Origin: Rhizocola hellebori
Lineage (GTDB): Bacteria; Actinomycetota; Actinomycetes; Mycobacteriales; Micromonosporaceae
Assembly (NCBI RefSeq): GCF_016862955.1
Contig: NZ_BONY01000039.1
Coordinates: 1 to 64,000 of the forward strand
Direction of reading: 5' to 3'
Length of the DNA: 64,000 nucleotides
The translations under genes were made by a program, and so were the position numbers. Below the pieces are notes generated by a model, which was not told where the DNA came from, did no database searches, and saw nothing but the letters and a program-made list of their open reading frames with translations. This document shows positions 16,595 through 24,767 of the stretch, piece by piece. Every line of letters begins with the position of its first letter. Position 1 is the first letter of the stretch.

Positions 16595-18838
16595 CCATCT
16601 CCCGCAGTCCAGCAGCACGGCGCATCGGATGAGCCCGAGGTGGCTGTAGGCCATGGGATGGTTGCCCAGGCTCAGATTCTGCGCGACGTCATACATCTCC
16701 GGCATGAGTCCGGTAGGGCCGAGCAGTCCGAGGAATTGCTGAAACAGATCGTGCGCTTCGAGGCGGCGTCCGGTGCGGAGGTAGGCCTCGACAAGCCAGG
16801 TGGTACAGAGATGAAAACCGCCCTGATCACCGTCGAGACCGTCGTCCCAGTTGTATCGGCAGACGGTGGGCCCCACTCGAAGGTGCTTCTCCACGGCGTG
16901 CACGGTTTGCCGGAATCGGGGATCTGCGGGCTCGATCAGGCCGGTGAGGCCGACCCAGAGGGCGGCCGCGTCAAGATGGTCATTGTCGTATGCCTCGGTG
17001 AACGCGGCGACGTCGCCGTTCCAGCCCTTGGTCAGGACCTCCTCTCGGATTGTGGCAGCCAGCCTGGTCCACGATTCGATGTCCGCGTCGTGGCGTTGGG
17101 TCAGGGCCGCGATGTCGATCGCGCGCACCACGGCCCACCAGCACATGACCTTCGAATGCAGGTGGTGCCGTGGCCTTTGCGGAGGCTCCCAGATCCCTTG
17201 ATCGGGATCGCTCCAGCCCACCGAAACCGCTTGGACCATGGCCAGAACGAGCCGCCACTCGTGTTCGGCGATCAGCGGGCCGTCCCCTGCACCGCGAGCC
17301 GCTCTGGTCTCTACCACAGCGGCGACGAGGTCCACCACCGGACCGAAGATGTCGCGCTGGATCTGGTTGTCGGCCTGGTTGCCGACTCGCACCGGCCCTG
17401 AGCCGCGGTGTCCCGCGACGGTGGTGATCTGCGCTTCGAGCCCCAGCTCGCGCCCGTCGAGGGTGTACAGCGGGCGCAGCCGCTCCGGGTGCCCATGTGT
17501 TTGAGCGACACAGCGTTCGATCCAGCCAAGCAGCGCTTCGGCCTCCGCTAGCGAGCCGAGCCTGACCAATTCCCGAGCCGACATCGACGCATCGCGAATC
17601 CAGCAGTAGCGGTAGTCCCAGTTGCGGCTGGCCCCCAGCGTTTCCGGCAGCGACGTGGTGACCGCGGCCAGGAACGCACCGGTCGACCGGTGCCAGAGCC
17701 CGCGCAGGGTCAAGGCGCTACGCCGGACTTCGTCGGTGGCGATCGCCGGCAAGTTGAGGGTGTCGGCCCATTCCTGCCAGGGCCGCAGGCTCGCGCCGAC
17801 CTGCTCATGTGGTGAGAGCGCGGGCGGTTCGAGGTCGCTTGTGCCGCATCTGAGATCGAGCAGAACAGGTCCCGACTTGGCCAGGTCGACGATTCCGATG
17901 GCGACATCGTCCAGAATGGACCAGCTGACGCCCGGCGAGTACAGCGCACAGACATCGACACCAGCGAGCATCAAAAGCCCGTTCGGCCCGACCCGGAGGA
18001 TCGCGGTGGTCTGCCCGAATTTCGGCTTCGGAGCGAATTCGATGCGGACTACGCCTGTCCCTTCGAGTACCCGGATCAGTGATGTCGTCAGATGTTGCTC
18101 GCCATAGAGACGGCTGGTGAGCCAGTCGGTGAGCGTCAGCTCGGTCCAGCTGGTCTCCACCGTCATGCTGGAACCCACGTAGCGCTGGCCCCGCAACGAT
18201 TCCGGCCCGATTGGCCGCAGATCACCGGTCAGGGGCTCGATCGAAAAATGTCCGGCGGAGGTTCCGCCGAGGAGATCCGCGAAGATCGGCGGTGAGTCGG
18301 CCCGGGGATGGCAGAACCAGGTCACCCGAGCATCCGGCGTCAACAGGGCGACGGTCTGCCCGTTGGCCATCATCGAATGCTCTTCGATGGCGACCCCGGG
18401 CGGTGCCAGGTACCCCTGCGGCGCCAGCGGAAATGGGCCACTCACAGCGGTCGTGAGCGAGGCGACGAAAGCTGCCGACGGCAAACGACCGCCGGTCACA
18501 TCCTCGTAGTGAACACCACCGAGCCTGAAGAACGGCTCGCCGGCCAGGAGCAGCGGAAGGATCGGCTTTCGCCGCGTTCTGGCCCGGTGCAGCTCGTTGT
18601 CGACCCACTCGGACTCCTCGGCGGCCGGTGACATCACCACCACCAGGGCCGCACATCGATCAATGCGATCGCGCAGCATGGCCACCCATCGATCGCCACT
18701 GACGATGGACTCATCGATCCACACCTCGAAACCCTGCGACTGCAGGAATGCCCGCAGCGTCGCCACATAGCCGGTGTCGGTGTGGGAGTAGCTGATGAAC
18801 ACGTGGCCACCCGGCGAGGCGGGCTCCGGCTGCGACAC
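16373..18838 (-). CDS. TIR domain fused to GH15 glycoside hydrolase
   Basis: GTG at 18838, with AGGAGG 4 nt upstream, gives 821 residues. Residues 12-130 are a TIR domain: HVFISYSHTD, GFEVWIDES, a central strand ALVVVMSPAAEESEW, then WVDNEL with Glu82 placed like the catalytic Glu of NAD-cleaving TIRs (compare SARM1 DWVHKEI). Residues ~140-760 are a complete GH15 glucoamylase/trehalase-like domain with NWDYRYCWIRDAS near 406-418, the FHLCTTWLVEAY helix, and NHPMAYSHLGLI near the end. The common YGE-V-D motif reads FGPVVD here, so one conserved Glu is replaced. The C-terminal ~74 residues are encoded antisense to the neighbouring membrane gene and are probably not conserved. Substrate (alpha-glucan or trehalose) and TIR activity are unproven. 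Confidence 0.85.
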   Translation of the reverse strand: MSQPEPASPGGHVFISYSHTDTGYVATLRAFLQSQGFEVWIDESIVSGDRWVAMLRDRIDRCAALVVVMSPAAEESEWVDNELHRARTRRKPILPLLLAGEPFFRLGGVHYEDVTGGRLPSAAFVASLTTAVSGPFPLAPQGYLAPPGVAIEEHSMMANGQTVALLTPDARVTWFCHPRADSPPIFADLLGGTSAGHFSIEPLTGDLRPIGPESLRGQRYVGSSMTVETSWTELTLTDWLTSRLYGEQHLTTSLIRVLEGTGVVRIEFAPKPKFGQTTAILRVGPNGLLMLAGVDVCALYSPGVSWSILDDVAIGIVDLAKSGPVLLDLRCGTSDLEPPALSPHEQVGASLRPWQEWADTLNLPAIATDEVRRSALTLRGLWHRSTGAFLAAVTTSLPETLGASRNWDYRYCWIRDASMSARELVRLGSLAEAEALLGWIERCVAQTHGHPERLRPLYTLDGRELGLEAQITTVAGHRGSGPVRVGNQADNQIQRDIFGPVVDLVAAVVETRAARGAGDGPLIAEHEWRLVLAMVQAVSVGWSDPDQGIWEPPQRPRHHLHSKVMCWWAVVRAIDIAALTQRHDADIESWTRLAATIREEVLTKGWNGDVAAFTEAYDNDHLDAAALWVGLTGLIEPADPRFRQTVHAVEKHLRVGPTVCRYNWDDGLDGDQGGFHLCTTWLVEAYLRTGRRLEAHDLFQQFLGLLGPTGLMPEMYDVAQNLSLGNHPMAYSHLGLIRCAVLLDCGRWSPPEDRDRRVEQGHQPYAEEVAFRDGLAGPLTHHGHADGGADEDTDAELDRELGVVEVDACRERDRQQRTEGQ

Positions 18839-18869
18839 GCTGCCTCCTGACAAACCGTGGCCGATCTGA

Positions 18870-18882
18870 CAATGTGACATTG
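18870..18882. promoter_or_regulatory. Palindrome in divergent promoter region
   Basis: A perfect 13-bp palindrome CAATGTGACATTG lies in the 85-bp gap between the divergent TIR-GH15 and cyclophilin genes. It is a candidate operator; no regulator is identified. Confidence 0.4.
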
Positions 18883-18923
18883 ATGATTGTCCACTCACGG
18901 TTCCACCCTGGGGAGGAAAGACA

Positions 18924-19658
18924 ATGATGTCTCGGCTCATCCGGACAACGATCATTGGCGCGGCCGGCGTGCTGCTGCTGGGCTTCTTGCCGGCCGCGGC
19001 TTCGGCCGAGCCACCGGCTCGCAGCACCAAAGGGCCATGCCAGTACACGCAGACCCCTGACGATCCCGCCGTGCGCAAGGTGCCGCTGCCGCCCGACCCG
19101 CGGCGCACCCCGACCGGGGATCGTCTTGCCACGCTGCGTACCAATCACGGGCCCATCAACCTCACCCTGACTGGCAGCAAGGCGCCATGCACGGTGCAGA
19201 GTTTCGCCCACCTCATCCGGCATCGCTTCTACGACCTGACCAGCTGCCACCGGCTGACCGCCTACCCGACGCTCAAGGTCCTGCAGTGTGGCGATCCGTC
19301 GGGCACCGGCTCGGGCGGGCCGGGCTACCAGTACAAAGACGAGCTGCCGACAGATCTGCCGCCTGTTCCTGATCGGCCCGACCGGGTCTTCTATCCGCGC
19401 GGCGTGCTGGCGATGGCCAACGCCGGACCGAACACCAACGGCAGCCAGTTCTTCCTCGTCTACGCCGACTCCATCCTGCGCCCCAACTACACGGTCTTCG
19501 GCTGGATGGACAGCCGCGGCCTGGCCGTTCTCGACGAAATCGCCGCGGGTGGAATCGCGCCCACCCCGGAGGATCCAGCGCCCGTGGACGGCGCGCCCGC
19601 ACTCGCGGCCCGCATTCTCCACGCCGACGTGCACTGGCTGGAATGCCCCCACTGCTGA
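18924..19658 (+). CDS. Secreted cyclophilin-type peptidyl-prolyl isomerase
   Basis: This enzyme catalyses cis-trans isomerisation of prolyl bonds in exported proteins. The 244 residues begin with a Sec signal peptide (TIIGAAGVLLLGFLPAAASAE, cleavage near 28). The cyclophilin fold follows: LRTNHGPINLTL, APCTVQSFAHL, HRFYDLTSCHR, then QCGDPSGTGSGGPGY, and GVLAMANAGPNTNGSQFF with the active-site Gln/Phe residues, ending with YTVFGWM. A CHR variant around the active-site Arg is retained. ATG at 18924 follows GGGGAGGAAAG. It is followed by a terminator shared with the convergent gene. Confidence 0.92.
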   Translation: MMSRLIRTTIIGAAGVLLLGFLPAAASAEPPARSTKGPCQYTQTPDDPAVRKVPLPPDPRRTPTGDRLATLRTNHGPINLTLTGSKAPCTVQSFAHLIRHRFYDLTSCHRLTAYPTLKVLQCGDPSGTGSGGPGYQYKDELPTDLPPVPDRPDRVFYPRGVLAMANAGPNTNGSQFFLVYADSILRPNYTVFGWMDSRGLAVLDEIAAGGIAPTPEDPAPVDGAPALAARILHADVHWLECPHC

Positions 19659-19671
19659 AATAAACCGCCAA

Positions 19672-19702
19672 CCGGGGCGGTGGCGCTGCGCCACCGCCCC
19701 GG
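19672..19702. terminator. Bidirectional hairpin between convergent genes
   Basis: A perfect 14-bp GC-rich inverted repeat (19672-19685 and 19689-19702, 3-nt loop) lies between the cyclophilin gene and the convergent small secreted protein. Confidence 0.8.
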
Positions 19703-19708
19703 AGCGGA

Positions 19709-20071
19709 TCAGGATTGGCGCGTCAGCACCATCCCGTAGCCGGGATAGCCGTAGTTCAGGCTGCATCCGGTCAGCATGAAGCCGGAGTAGACGACGGCCC
19801 AGCCGGCCGGGACCGGGCTGCCGCTACAGGCGGTAACGTTCGTGCCGATCGGGTAGCCGTTGACCTGCATCACCCGGGAAGCGTTGTAGACCGCGCCGGG
19901 TGGGGTGTAGCAGGCTCCGCTGTAGGTGTAGTAAATGATGACCGAACCGGATGGAGCGCCGATGCCACATACCGTGCTCTGGTCGCCTGGAGCTGCCTGC
20001 GCTGCGGCCGGGATAGCCAGCATTCCCACGCCGACCAGGAACGCGATCAGCGCCATACGCAATGTGCGCAC
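19709..20071 (-). CDS. Small secreted cysteine-containing protein
   Basis: GTG at 20071 has GGAGG at 5-nt spacing and gives 120 residues. A signal peptide (ALIAFLVGVGMLAIPAAAQA) is cleaved near residue 26. The mature ~95 residues carry four cysteines (CGIG, ACYTPP, ACSGS, GCSLN) and many Tyr/Gly/Ser, consistent with a compact disulfide-bonded extracellular domain. It has no recognised family and no catalytic motif. Confidence 0.8.
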   Translation of the reverse strand: MRTLRMALIAFLVGVGMLAIPAAAQAAPGDQSTVCGIGAPSGSVIIYYTYSGACYTPPGAVYNASRVMQVNGYPIGTNVTACSGSPVPAGWAVVYSGFMLTGCSLNYGYPGYGMVLTRQS

Positions 20072-20197
20072 ATTTTCCTCCATTGCCTGACGAGGACGTC
20101 CACCCCTGCGGGCCACCCGCGGAGCCCCGGCGCTTCCCGTCTGGCGTGGCCTGAGGTGATCGAGCGGCCTGCCCTCCGCCGAATCGAGGTTACCAAG

Positions 20198-21019
20198 TTG
20201 CCGGCGACGATTCCCTCGCATCAAGGTGCCGTTGTGGGGCTCAAGCTGTGGCGGCCACGCTGGTTCGACGGCGTGGCGCTCGTGGTCGGCGCGGCCGCAC
20301 CCGACGCCGCCTACGCGGTGACGGGCCTGCCGATCGACATCCGCAGCCACGCCTGGCACGCACTGGGATGGTTCAATCTGCCGCTGACCGTCGTGGTCGC
20401 GGTATTGATCCGGCGTGCCGCGCCATACATCGTGGCCCATCTGCCCTCCGGCGGCCGGCTGGCCATACGCGACTACGGCGTTCTGGCCACGGTGCGCCAC
20501 CCGGTCATGGTCACCGTTTGCTCGGCGTTGCTCGCCGCGCTCAGCCATCAGCTGTGGGATTCGATCACGCATCCGTACCTGCTGATAGGGCATCCCTTTT
20601 ACGGAAACGGCACCTACCTGACGGCCATGCATGCCACCGCGTTTGCCGGACTGCCCTGGTGGCGGGTGATTCATCTGGCGTCGGAACTTCTCGGAAGCGC
20701 GATCAGCATCGCGGTGGCTCTCCGGATCGGCCGGCGGCGGCTGCTGGTCCGCTGGCACGGGCCGGCCCCGATCGCGCCGCGGCGTCCCCTCGTGTTCTGG
20801 CCGGTCGCGGCCGCGGTGTGGGTGGCCCTGGTTGCGGGAGCGGCCGCATTGCCGCGCAACGATCTCATCAACGTCGCCGGATCTCGGTTGCTCATCGCGG
20901 TCACCGTGGCCGTCCTGGCCGCCGCGGCCACGGTGCGCTGGCTGGCCGGACCAGCAAAGTCCATTTTGGATGATCGACGATCGCACCCGGCAGGTGTCGG
21001 GAATCCGATTGGCGACTGA
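20198..21019 (+). CDS. DUF4184 family membrane protein
   Basis: This polytopic protein is 273 residues from a TTG at 20198, preceded by GAGG at 8 nt. That start gives the typical family opening PATIPSHQGAVVGLKLWRPRW; a GTG at 20156 is an alternative. Family features include the early DGVALVVGAAAPD motif, the conserved His-rich SHAWHALGWFN, and LSHQLWDSITHP, reminiscent of membrane metal-dependent hydrolases. About seven hydrophobic helices follow. The function of DUF4184 is unknown; the conserved His and Asp residues suggest metal binding. Confidence 0.85.
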   Translation: MPATIPSHQGAVVGLKLWRPRWFDGVALVVGAAAPDAAYAVTGLPIDIRSHAWHALGWFNLPLTVVVAVLIRRAAPYIVAHLPSGGRLAIRDYGVLATVRHPVMVTVCSALLAALSHQLWDSITHPYLLIGHPFYGNGTYLTAMHATAFAGLPWWRVIHLASELLGSAISIAVALRIGRRRLLVRWHGPAPIAPRRPLVFWPVAAAVWVALVAGAAALPRNDLINVAGSRLLIAVTVAVLAAAATVRWLAGPAKSILDDRRSHPAGVGNPIGD

Positions 21020-21062
21020 CGCAGTCTGGACCGGCGCCTACCCCCTATGTAGAGTTTCGAGC

Positions 21063-21149
21063 ATGGTCGACGATGTGTGCATGGTCGCGCTCTGTCAACG
21101 ACTGTCCGAAGCCGACGATTCGGGGCCACGGAAGCCGCGTACCACATGA
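21063..21149 (+). CDS. Short ORF coupled to downstream membrane gene (possible regulator remnant)
   Basis: This 28-codon ORF (MVDDVCMVALCQRLSEADDS, then GPRKPRTT) has its TGA overlapping the ATG of the next gene (ATGA at 21146-21149). Related membrane proteins beginning MRKLVEQ-LRI-V are commonly preceded by an overlapping PadR-type regulator. Here the regulator body is absent, and only a short leader-like frame remains. It is either a translational coupling leader or a decayed regulator; no ribosome-binding site is evident. Confidence 0.35.
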   Translation: MVDDVCMVALCQRLSEADDSGPRKPRTT

Positions 21150-23056
21150 GAAAATTGGTCGAACAGCTGCTAAGGATCGCGGTCAGCCGGTGGCCGGCCC
21201 CGCTTCGTCACGAACGCGCCCGGGAATGGGCTGCCGAGATACATCACCTGGGTCGCTGGCAGCGGCTGCGGTTTGCGGCCAGCCTCGCCATGTCCCCACC
21301 GATCAACCGGGCCGGCGTGCCCATGGGCTGGCGGGAAATGCTGCCCGCGCTCGGGCGCGGGGTGCAGCCGCTGATCGTCCTGTTCTTCTGCGGCCTGATG
21401 TGCTGGGTGGTGGCGATGCTGGCGATCCCGATGGTGAGCATCGGCGTCACGCAACTGATACTGGGCCCTCCGGAACCGGCCACCACTTTCAACTGGCTGG
21501 CAAACGGACTGTCTGTGGCCGCCATTGCTGTTGCCGTCGGTGTGCTGTTCTGGATCGGGAAACGGGTGGGTGCACGGACGAGGATGCCGCGGCCCAGCCG
21601 AGCCAGGCTCGCCCCGGCCTTCGTGGTGAGCGCGGCCGTGTTGGTGAGCCTGCCGCAACAGGCAGGCGCGACTGGCGACAGAACCCATGCGGCCCAAAGC
21701 TTCGCCGTCTTCATCCTGTGGGCAGCCGGTTTCACGGTCATCGTGGCCGCGGCGAACAACGCCAGGCGCCGCTGGCTGGTCGCGGTGATGGGCGCCGTGG
21801 TGACGCTGGATCTGATCGCGATCGTCGCAGCCTGGCCGTGGGCGCAGGAGGCGGGGATCAATCTGGGTTCCGCGCCGGTGTGGTTTCCGGTGGCATTGCT
21901 CGATTTGAAGAACAGCGGCGTGCGTTTCGACAATGCCGGGCCGGGTTTCATCGACGCCGAAATGGTGGTGGGCAACGCGATCGGCCCGGTGCGCATCTGC
22001 CTTCTCGCGTCGGTGTTCGTGCTGGGGTACGCGCTGGCGGGCCGCGCGGCACCGGCACGGCCGGCCTTGGTCAGCGCCAGCGCGCTGATACAGAACGCCG
22101 CCGTGGCCCGGTCGGCGCTTCGCGGCTGGCTCCTCGCCGGCAGCGGGCTGGCCGTGTGGGTCTATGCGCTGACGACTCTGACCGCAGCGCTCAACCCGCA
22201 AAACGACGGCGGCGGCGAGCACCACATCTGGGTCCATGAGATCCGCCAGGGGGCGATACTGGTCATGGTCACCGGTTTGGCCCTGGCCATCGCCGGGCGC
22301 GGTGCCATCGTCTTCCCGGCGGTGCTGGCGTTTGTGGCGCTGTTGGGCATCGACGCCGTGTTCGACTCGCGCGACGCCGTTTCCGTGCAGGCGGCAACGC
22401 TGGCCGCCGGCCTCGGCGTGATCGTCTTGTACACGGCTTGGCAACTGGCCCAGGCCATACGCACCGACGAAGCTGCTGTCCGCCGGACGCTGGCCGGGTT
22501 CGCCGTGCTCGGCGCGTACTGCACTCCGGCGATGGTGGTGGATGCGATCCTCTACCCTCTTGCCAACGAGTCCGCGGCATACCTGCCTGACGGATACTCC
22601 GTCGGCTCGGCGATCGTCATCGGTCTGCTCAGCTTCTCCGCGATGCTCTGCGCGCAAGCCGTACGCGGCAGGACACATTGGTTCGATTCCGCGATGATCG
22701 CCGCGCTGATCGGATCCTGCAGCACGTTGCTGCCGCCCCTGGTGCCGTTGATTCTGGGTCTTGGCACACCGCTGGCCGCACTCGCCGCCTGGTACATGCG
22801 CCCACCGGGATCGACGACCCGATGGAAGCGCATCCTGCCCGCCTCATTGGTGCTGGGCACCCAGATGGGTGGCGCTCAGATCATCACCGGAGTGTTCCTC
22901 GGCGTGCCGCTCATGGCGTTGGCCGGATACCCACCGCCCTACGACGGGCTCCCCATCCTGCCCGGGGGGATTCTCTTCGGTGCCGGCGTAGCCGTCATCG
23001 TCAGCGCCGCCACGGTTTCGCGCAAATCAGCCGCTCCGCTGATGACCGCCGATTAG
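21146..23056 (+). CDS. Large polytopic membrane protein, unknown function
   Basis: ATG at 21146 gives 636 residues. A short amphipathic N-terminal region (LLRIAVSRWPAPLRHERAREWAAEIHHL) typical of actinobacterial proteins found beside PadR regulators is followed by about 14 hydrophobic helices from residue ~75 to the end. No transporter signature is recognised, and the loops are short with few charges. The preceding 28-codon ORF overlaps its start. The stop is 2 nt from the stop of the convergent kinase gene. Confidence 0.8.
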   Translation: MRKLVEQLLRIAVSRWPAPLRHERAREWAAEIHHLGRWQRLRFAASLAMSPPINRAGVPMGWREMLPALGRGVQPLIVLFFCGLMCWVVAMLAIPMVSIGVTQLILGPPEPATTFNWLANGLSVAAIAVAVGVLFWIGKRVGARTRMPRPSRARLAPAFVVSAAVLVSLPQQAGATGDRTHAAQSFAVFILWAAGFTVIVAAANNARRRWLVAVMGAVVTLDLIAIVAAWPWAQEAGINLGSAPVWFPVALLDLKNSGVRFDNAGPGFIDAEMVVGNAIGPVRICLLASVFVLGYALAGRAAPARPALVSASALIQNAAVARSALRGWLLAGSGLAVWVYALTTLTAALNPQNDGGGEHHIWVHEIRQGAILVMVTGLALAIAGRGAIVFPAVLAFVALLGIDAVFDSRDAVSVQAATLAAGLGVIVLYTAWQLAQAIRTDEAAVRRTLAGFAVLGAYCTPAMVVDAILYPLANESAAYLPDGYSVGSAIVIGLLSFSAMLCAQAVRGRTHWFDSAMIAALIGSCSTLLPPLVPLILGLGTPLAALAAWYMRPPGSTTRWKRILPASLVLGTQMGGAQIITGVFLGVPLMALAGYPPPYDGLPILPGGILFGAGVAVIVSAATVSRKSAAPLMTAD

Positions 23057-23057
23057 G

Positions 23058-24740
23058 TTACGTGGCCGGTGTGGTGAGGCAGACCCATTCCGGCTCTGCG
23101 GCCGGGTTGTAGGCGGAGACGCCGGACGAGTTGTAGGCGCGGACCTTGAAGCACATGTAGGTGCCGGGGGCCAGCCCGTCCCAGTCGTACGTGGTCGTGT
23201 TAGCGCCCACGTTACGAGACGTGACGCCGTTGATGACGGTGAAGCCGTCCTCGTCGGCGGAGCCGTCTGTCCACTGTAGACGGATGGTGCCGCTGTTGAC
23301 CGCCGTCGCGGTGAGGTTGGCCGGCGCGGCCGGTCCCGGGCCGAGCTGGGTGGTGGCGCAGACCCAATCCGCCTCCGCGGCCGGGTGGTAGGCCGATGTT
23401 CCCAGCGAGTTGTAGGCGCGGACCTTGAAGCACGTGTGGGTGTTGGGGGCCAGCCCGTCCCAGTCGTAGGTTGTCGTGTTGGCGCCCACATTGCGCGACG
23501 TGGCGCCGTTGATGACGGTGAACCCATCTTCGTCTGCCGAGTCGTCCGACCATCGCAGGCGGATCGCGCTGGCGCTGATCGGCGTCGCCGTCAGGTTCTT
23601 GGGCGGGGGCGGCGGAGTGGTGCCGGAGACCGTCCTGGGCTTCGTGGAGCTCGATGCACCGGAGCTAGGCCCCGGATTCGTCGCGCCCGGGGCCGAAGCT
23701 TCACTAGTAGCGCCAACGTTTCCGGCCGGACCGGTGGCGAGCGGGTTGCCCAGCGGGCTCTGCGCCTGCGGGCTGCCGCCCCGGCCGAGGACGATCGAGA
23801 TGGTGGTGACGATCGCGATGACCAGCACGGCGGATGCGAGCACGACCAGCCGCCTTGACCTGTGCCGCTCGGGCACCGTTTCCTCAGCCGCCGCGAAAAA
23901 AGTGGTCTGGGTTTGAGTCGCGGCTGGAGTCAGCGCGCGCCGCGCTTCGACGGCGAGCGCGGCGCCGGAGGGCCAGCGGGCCGCCGGATCCTTGGCCATC
24001 GCCCGCTCGACGACCGCCCGAACACCTTCCGGCACATCCGAAGGCAGCGGCGGCGGCTCGTCGTCGACGTGTCGCAACGCGACACCCAGCGGGTTGTCCC
24101 CCTCGAAAGGCAGGCGCCCGGCCAGGCACCGGTAGGCCACGACGCCGAGGGAGTAGATGTCCGAGCGGGCCGTGGCCGGCCGGCCGATCGCCCGCTCGGG
24201 CGCGATGTACCCGGTGGTGCCGGCCAGCGATCCGGTCGCACCGTGTCCGGTCGCCTCGGCCCAGCGGGCAATGCCGAAATCGGTGAGCAGCGCGCTGCCG
24301 TCGGGGCGCAGCAGCAGGTTGCCCGGCTTGACGTCGCGGTGGGTCACCCCGTTCTCGTGGGCCGCATGCAGCGCCTCGGCGGCCTGCGCCACCAGCCGCA
24401 TCGTCACCTCGGCGCTGAGCCGTCCGGTCCGGGCCAGGGTGTGCGCCAGCGACTCGCCGTCGATGTACTTCATCACCAGGTACACGCCGGCCGCCGGGTC
24501 GTCGCCGAAGTCGTAGACCTCCACGACTCCGGGATGGCTGATGGTGGCCATGGTGCGCGCCTCGGCCCGGAACCGGTCGACGAAGCTCGGATCATTGGGC
24601 AGCGTGGCCAGCAGGCGCTTTACCGCGACTGTGCGGCCCAGCACCTGATCGGCGGCCCGCCACACCTCGCCCATGCCGCCGCTGGCGATGCGCTGCTCGA
24701 GCCGGTACCGCCCGGCCAGCACCGTTCCCGCGAGGACCAT
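23058..24740 (-). CDS. Transmembrane Ser/Thr protein kinase with two fibronectin III domains
   Basis: This is a PknB-type receptor kinase of about 560 residues (ATG at 24740; GTG one codon upstream also possible). The kinase domain spans 12-265: glycine loop IASGGMGEV, Lys41 in AVKRLL, HRDVKPGN with catalytic Asp136, DFG with Asp154, and the activation segment GTTGYIAPE. A juxtamembrane stretch is followed by one TM helix (LVVLASAVLVIAIVTTISIVL, about 305-325). The extracellular part is a Ser/Pro/Gly linker and two FN3 domains that are nearly identical (repeat period 279 bp, starts near 23130 and 23409). Each FN3 copy has a TCFKVRAYNS-type core and a CysxxCys-like pair. It has no PASTA repeats, so its ligand is unlike PknB's. 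Confidence 0.93.
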   Translation of the reverse strand: MVLAGTVLAGRYRLEQRIASGGMGEVWRAADQVLGRTVAVKRLLATLPNDPSFVDRFRAEARTMATISHPGVVEVYDFGDDPAAGVYLVMKYIDGESLAHTLARTGRLSAEVTMRLVAQAAEALHAAHENGVTHRDVKPGNLLLRPDGSALLTDFGIARWAEATGHGATGSLAGTTGYIAPERAIGRPATARSDIYSLGVVAYRCLAGRLPFEGDNPLGVALRHVDDEPPPLPSDVPEGVRAVVERAMAKDPAARWPSGAALAVEARRALTPAATQTQTTFFAAAEETVPERHRSRRLVVLASAVLVIAIVTTISIVLGRGGSPQAQSPLGNPLATGPAGNVGATSEASAPGATNPGPSSGASSSTKPRTVSGTTPPPPPKNLTATPISASAIRLRWSDDSADEDGFTVINGATSRNVGANTTTYDWDGLAPNTHTCFKVRAYNSLGTSAYHPAAEADWVCATTQLGPGPAAPANLTATAVNSGTIRLQWTDGSADEDGFTVINGVTSRNVGANTTTYDWDGLAPGTYMCFKVRAYNSSGVSAYNPAAEPEWVCLTTPAT

Positions 24741-24767
24741 CACCGTAGGGTACGGCGAGCGTCCGGG

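Noticed and set aside
21170-22678. 502-codon minus-strand frame
   Set aside because: It is antisense to a polytopic membrane protein; the composition is hydrophilic His/Arg/Gln-rich with no recognisable fold.
23109-23560. Direct repeats that might mark a mobile element
   Set aside because: They are in phase with the two FN3 domains of the kinase and have no flanking inverted repeats or transposase.
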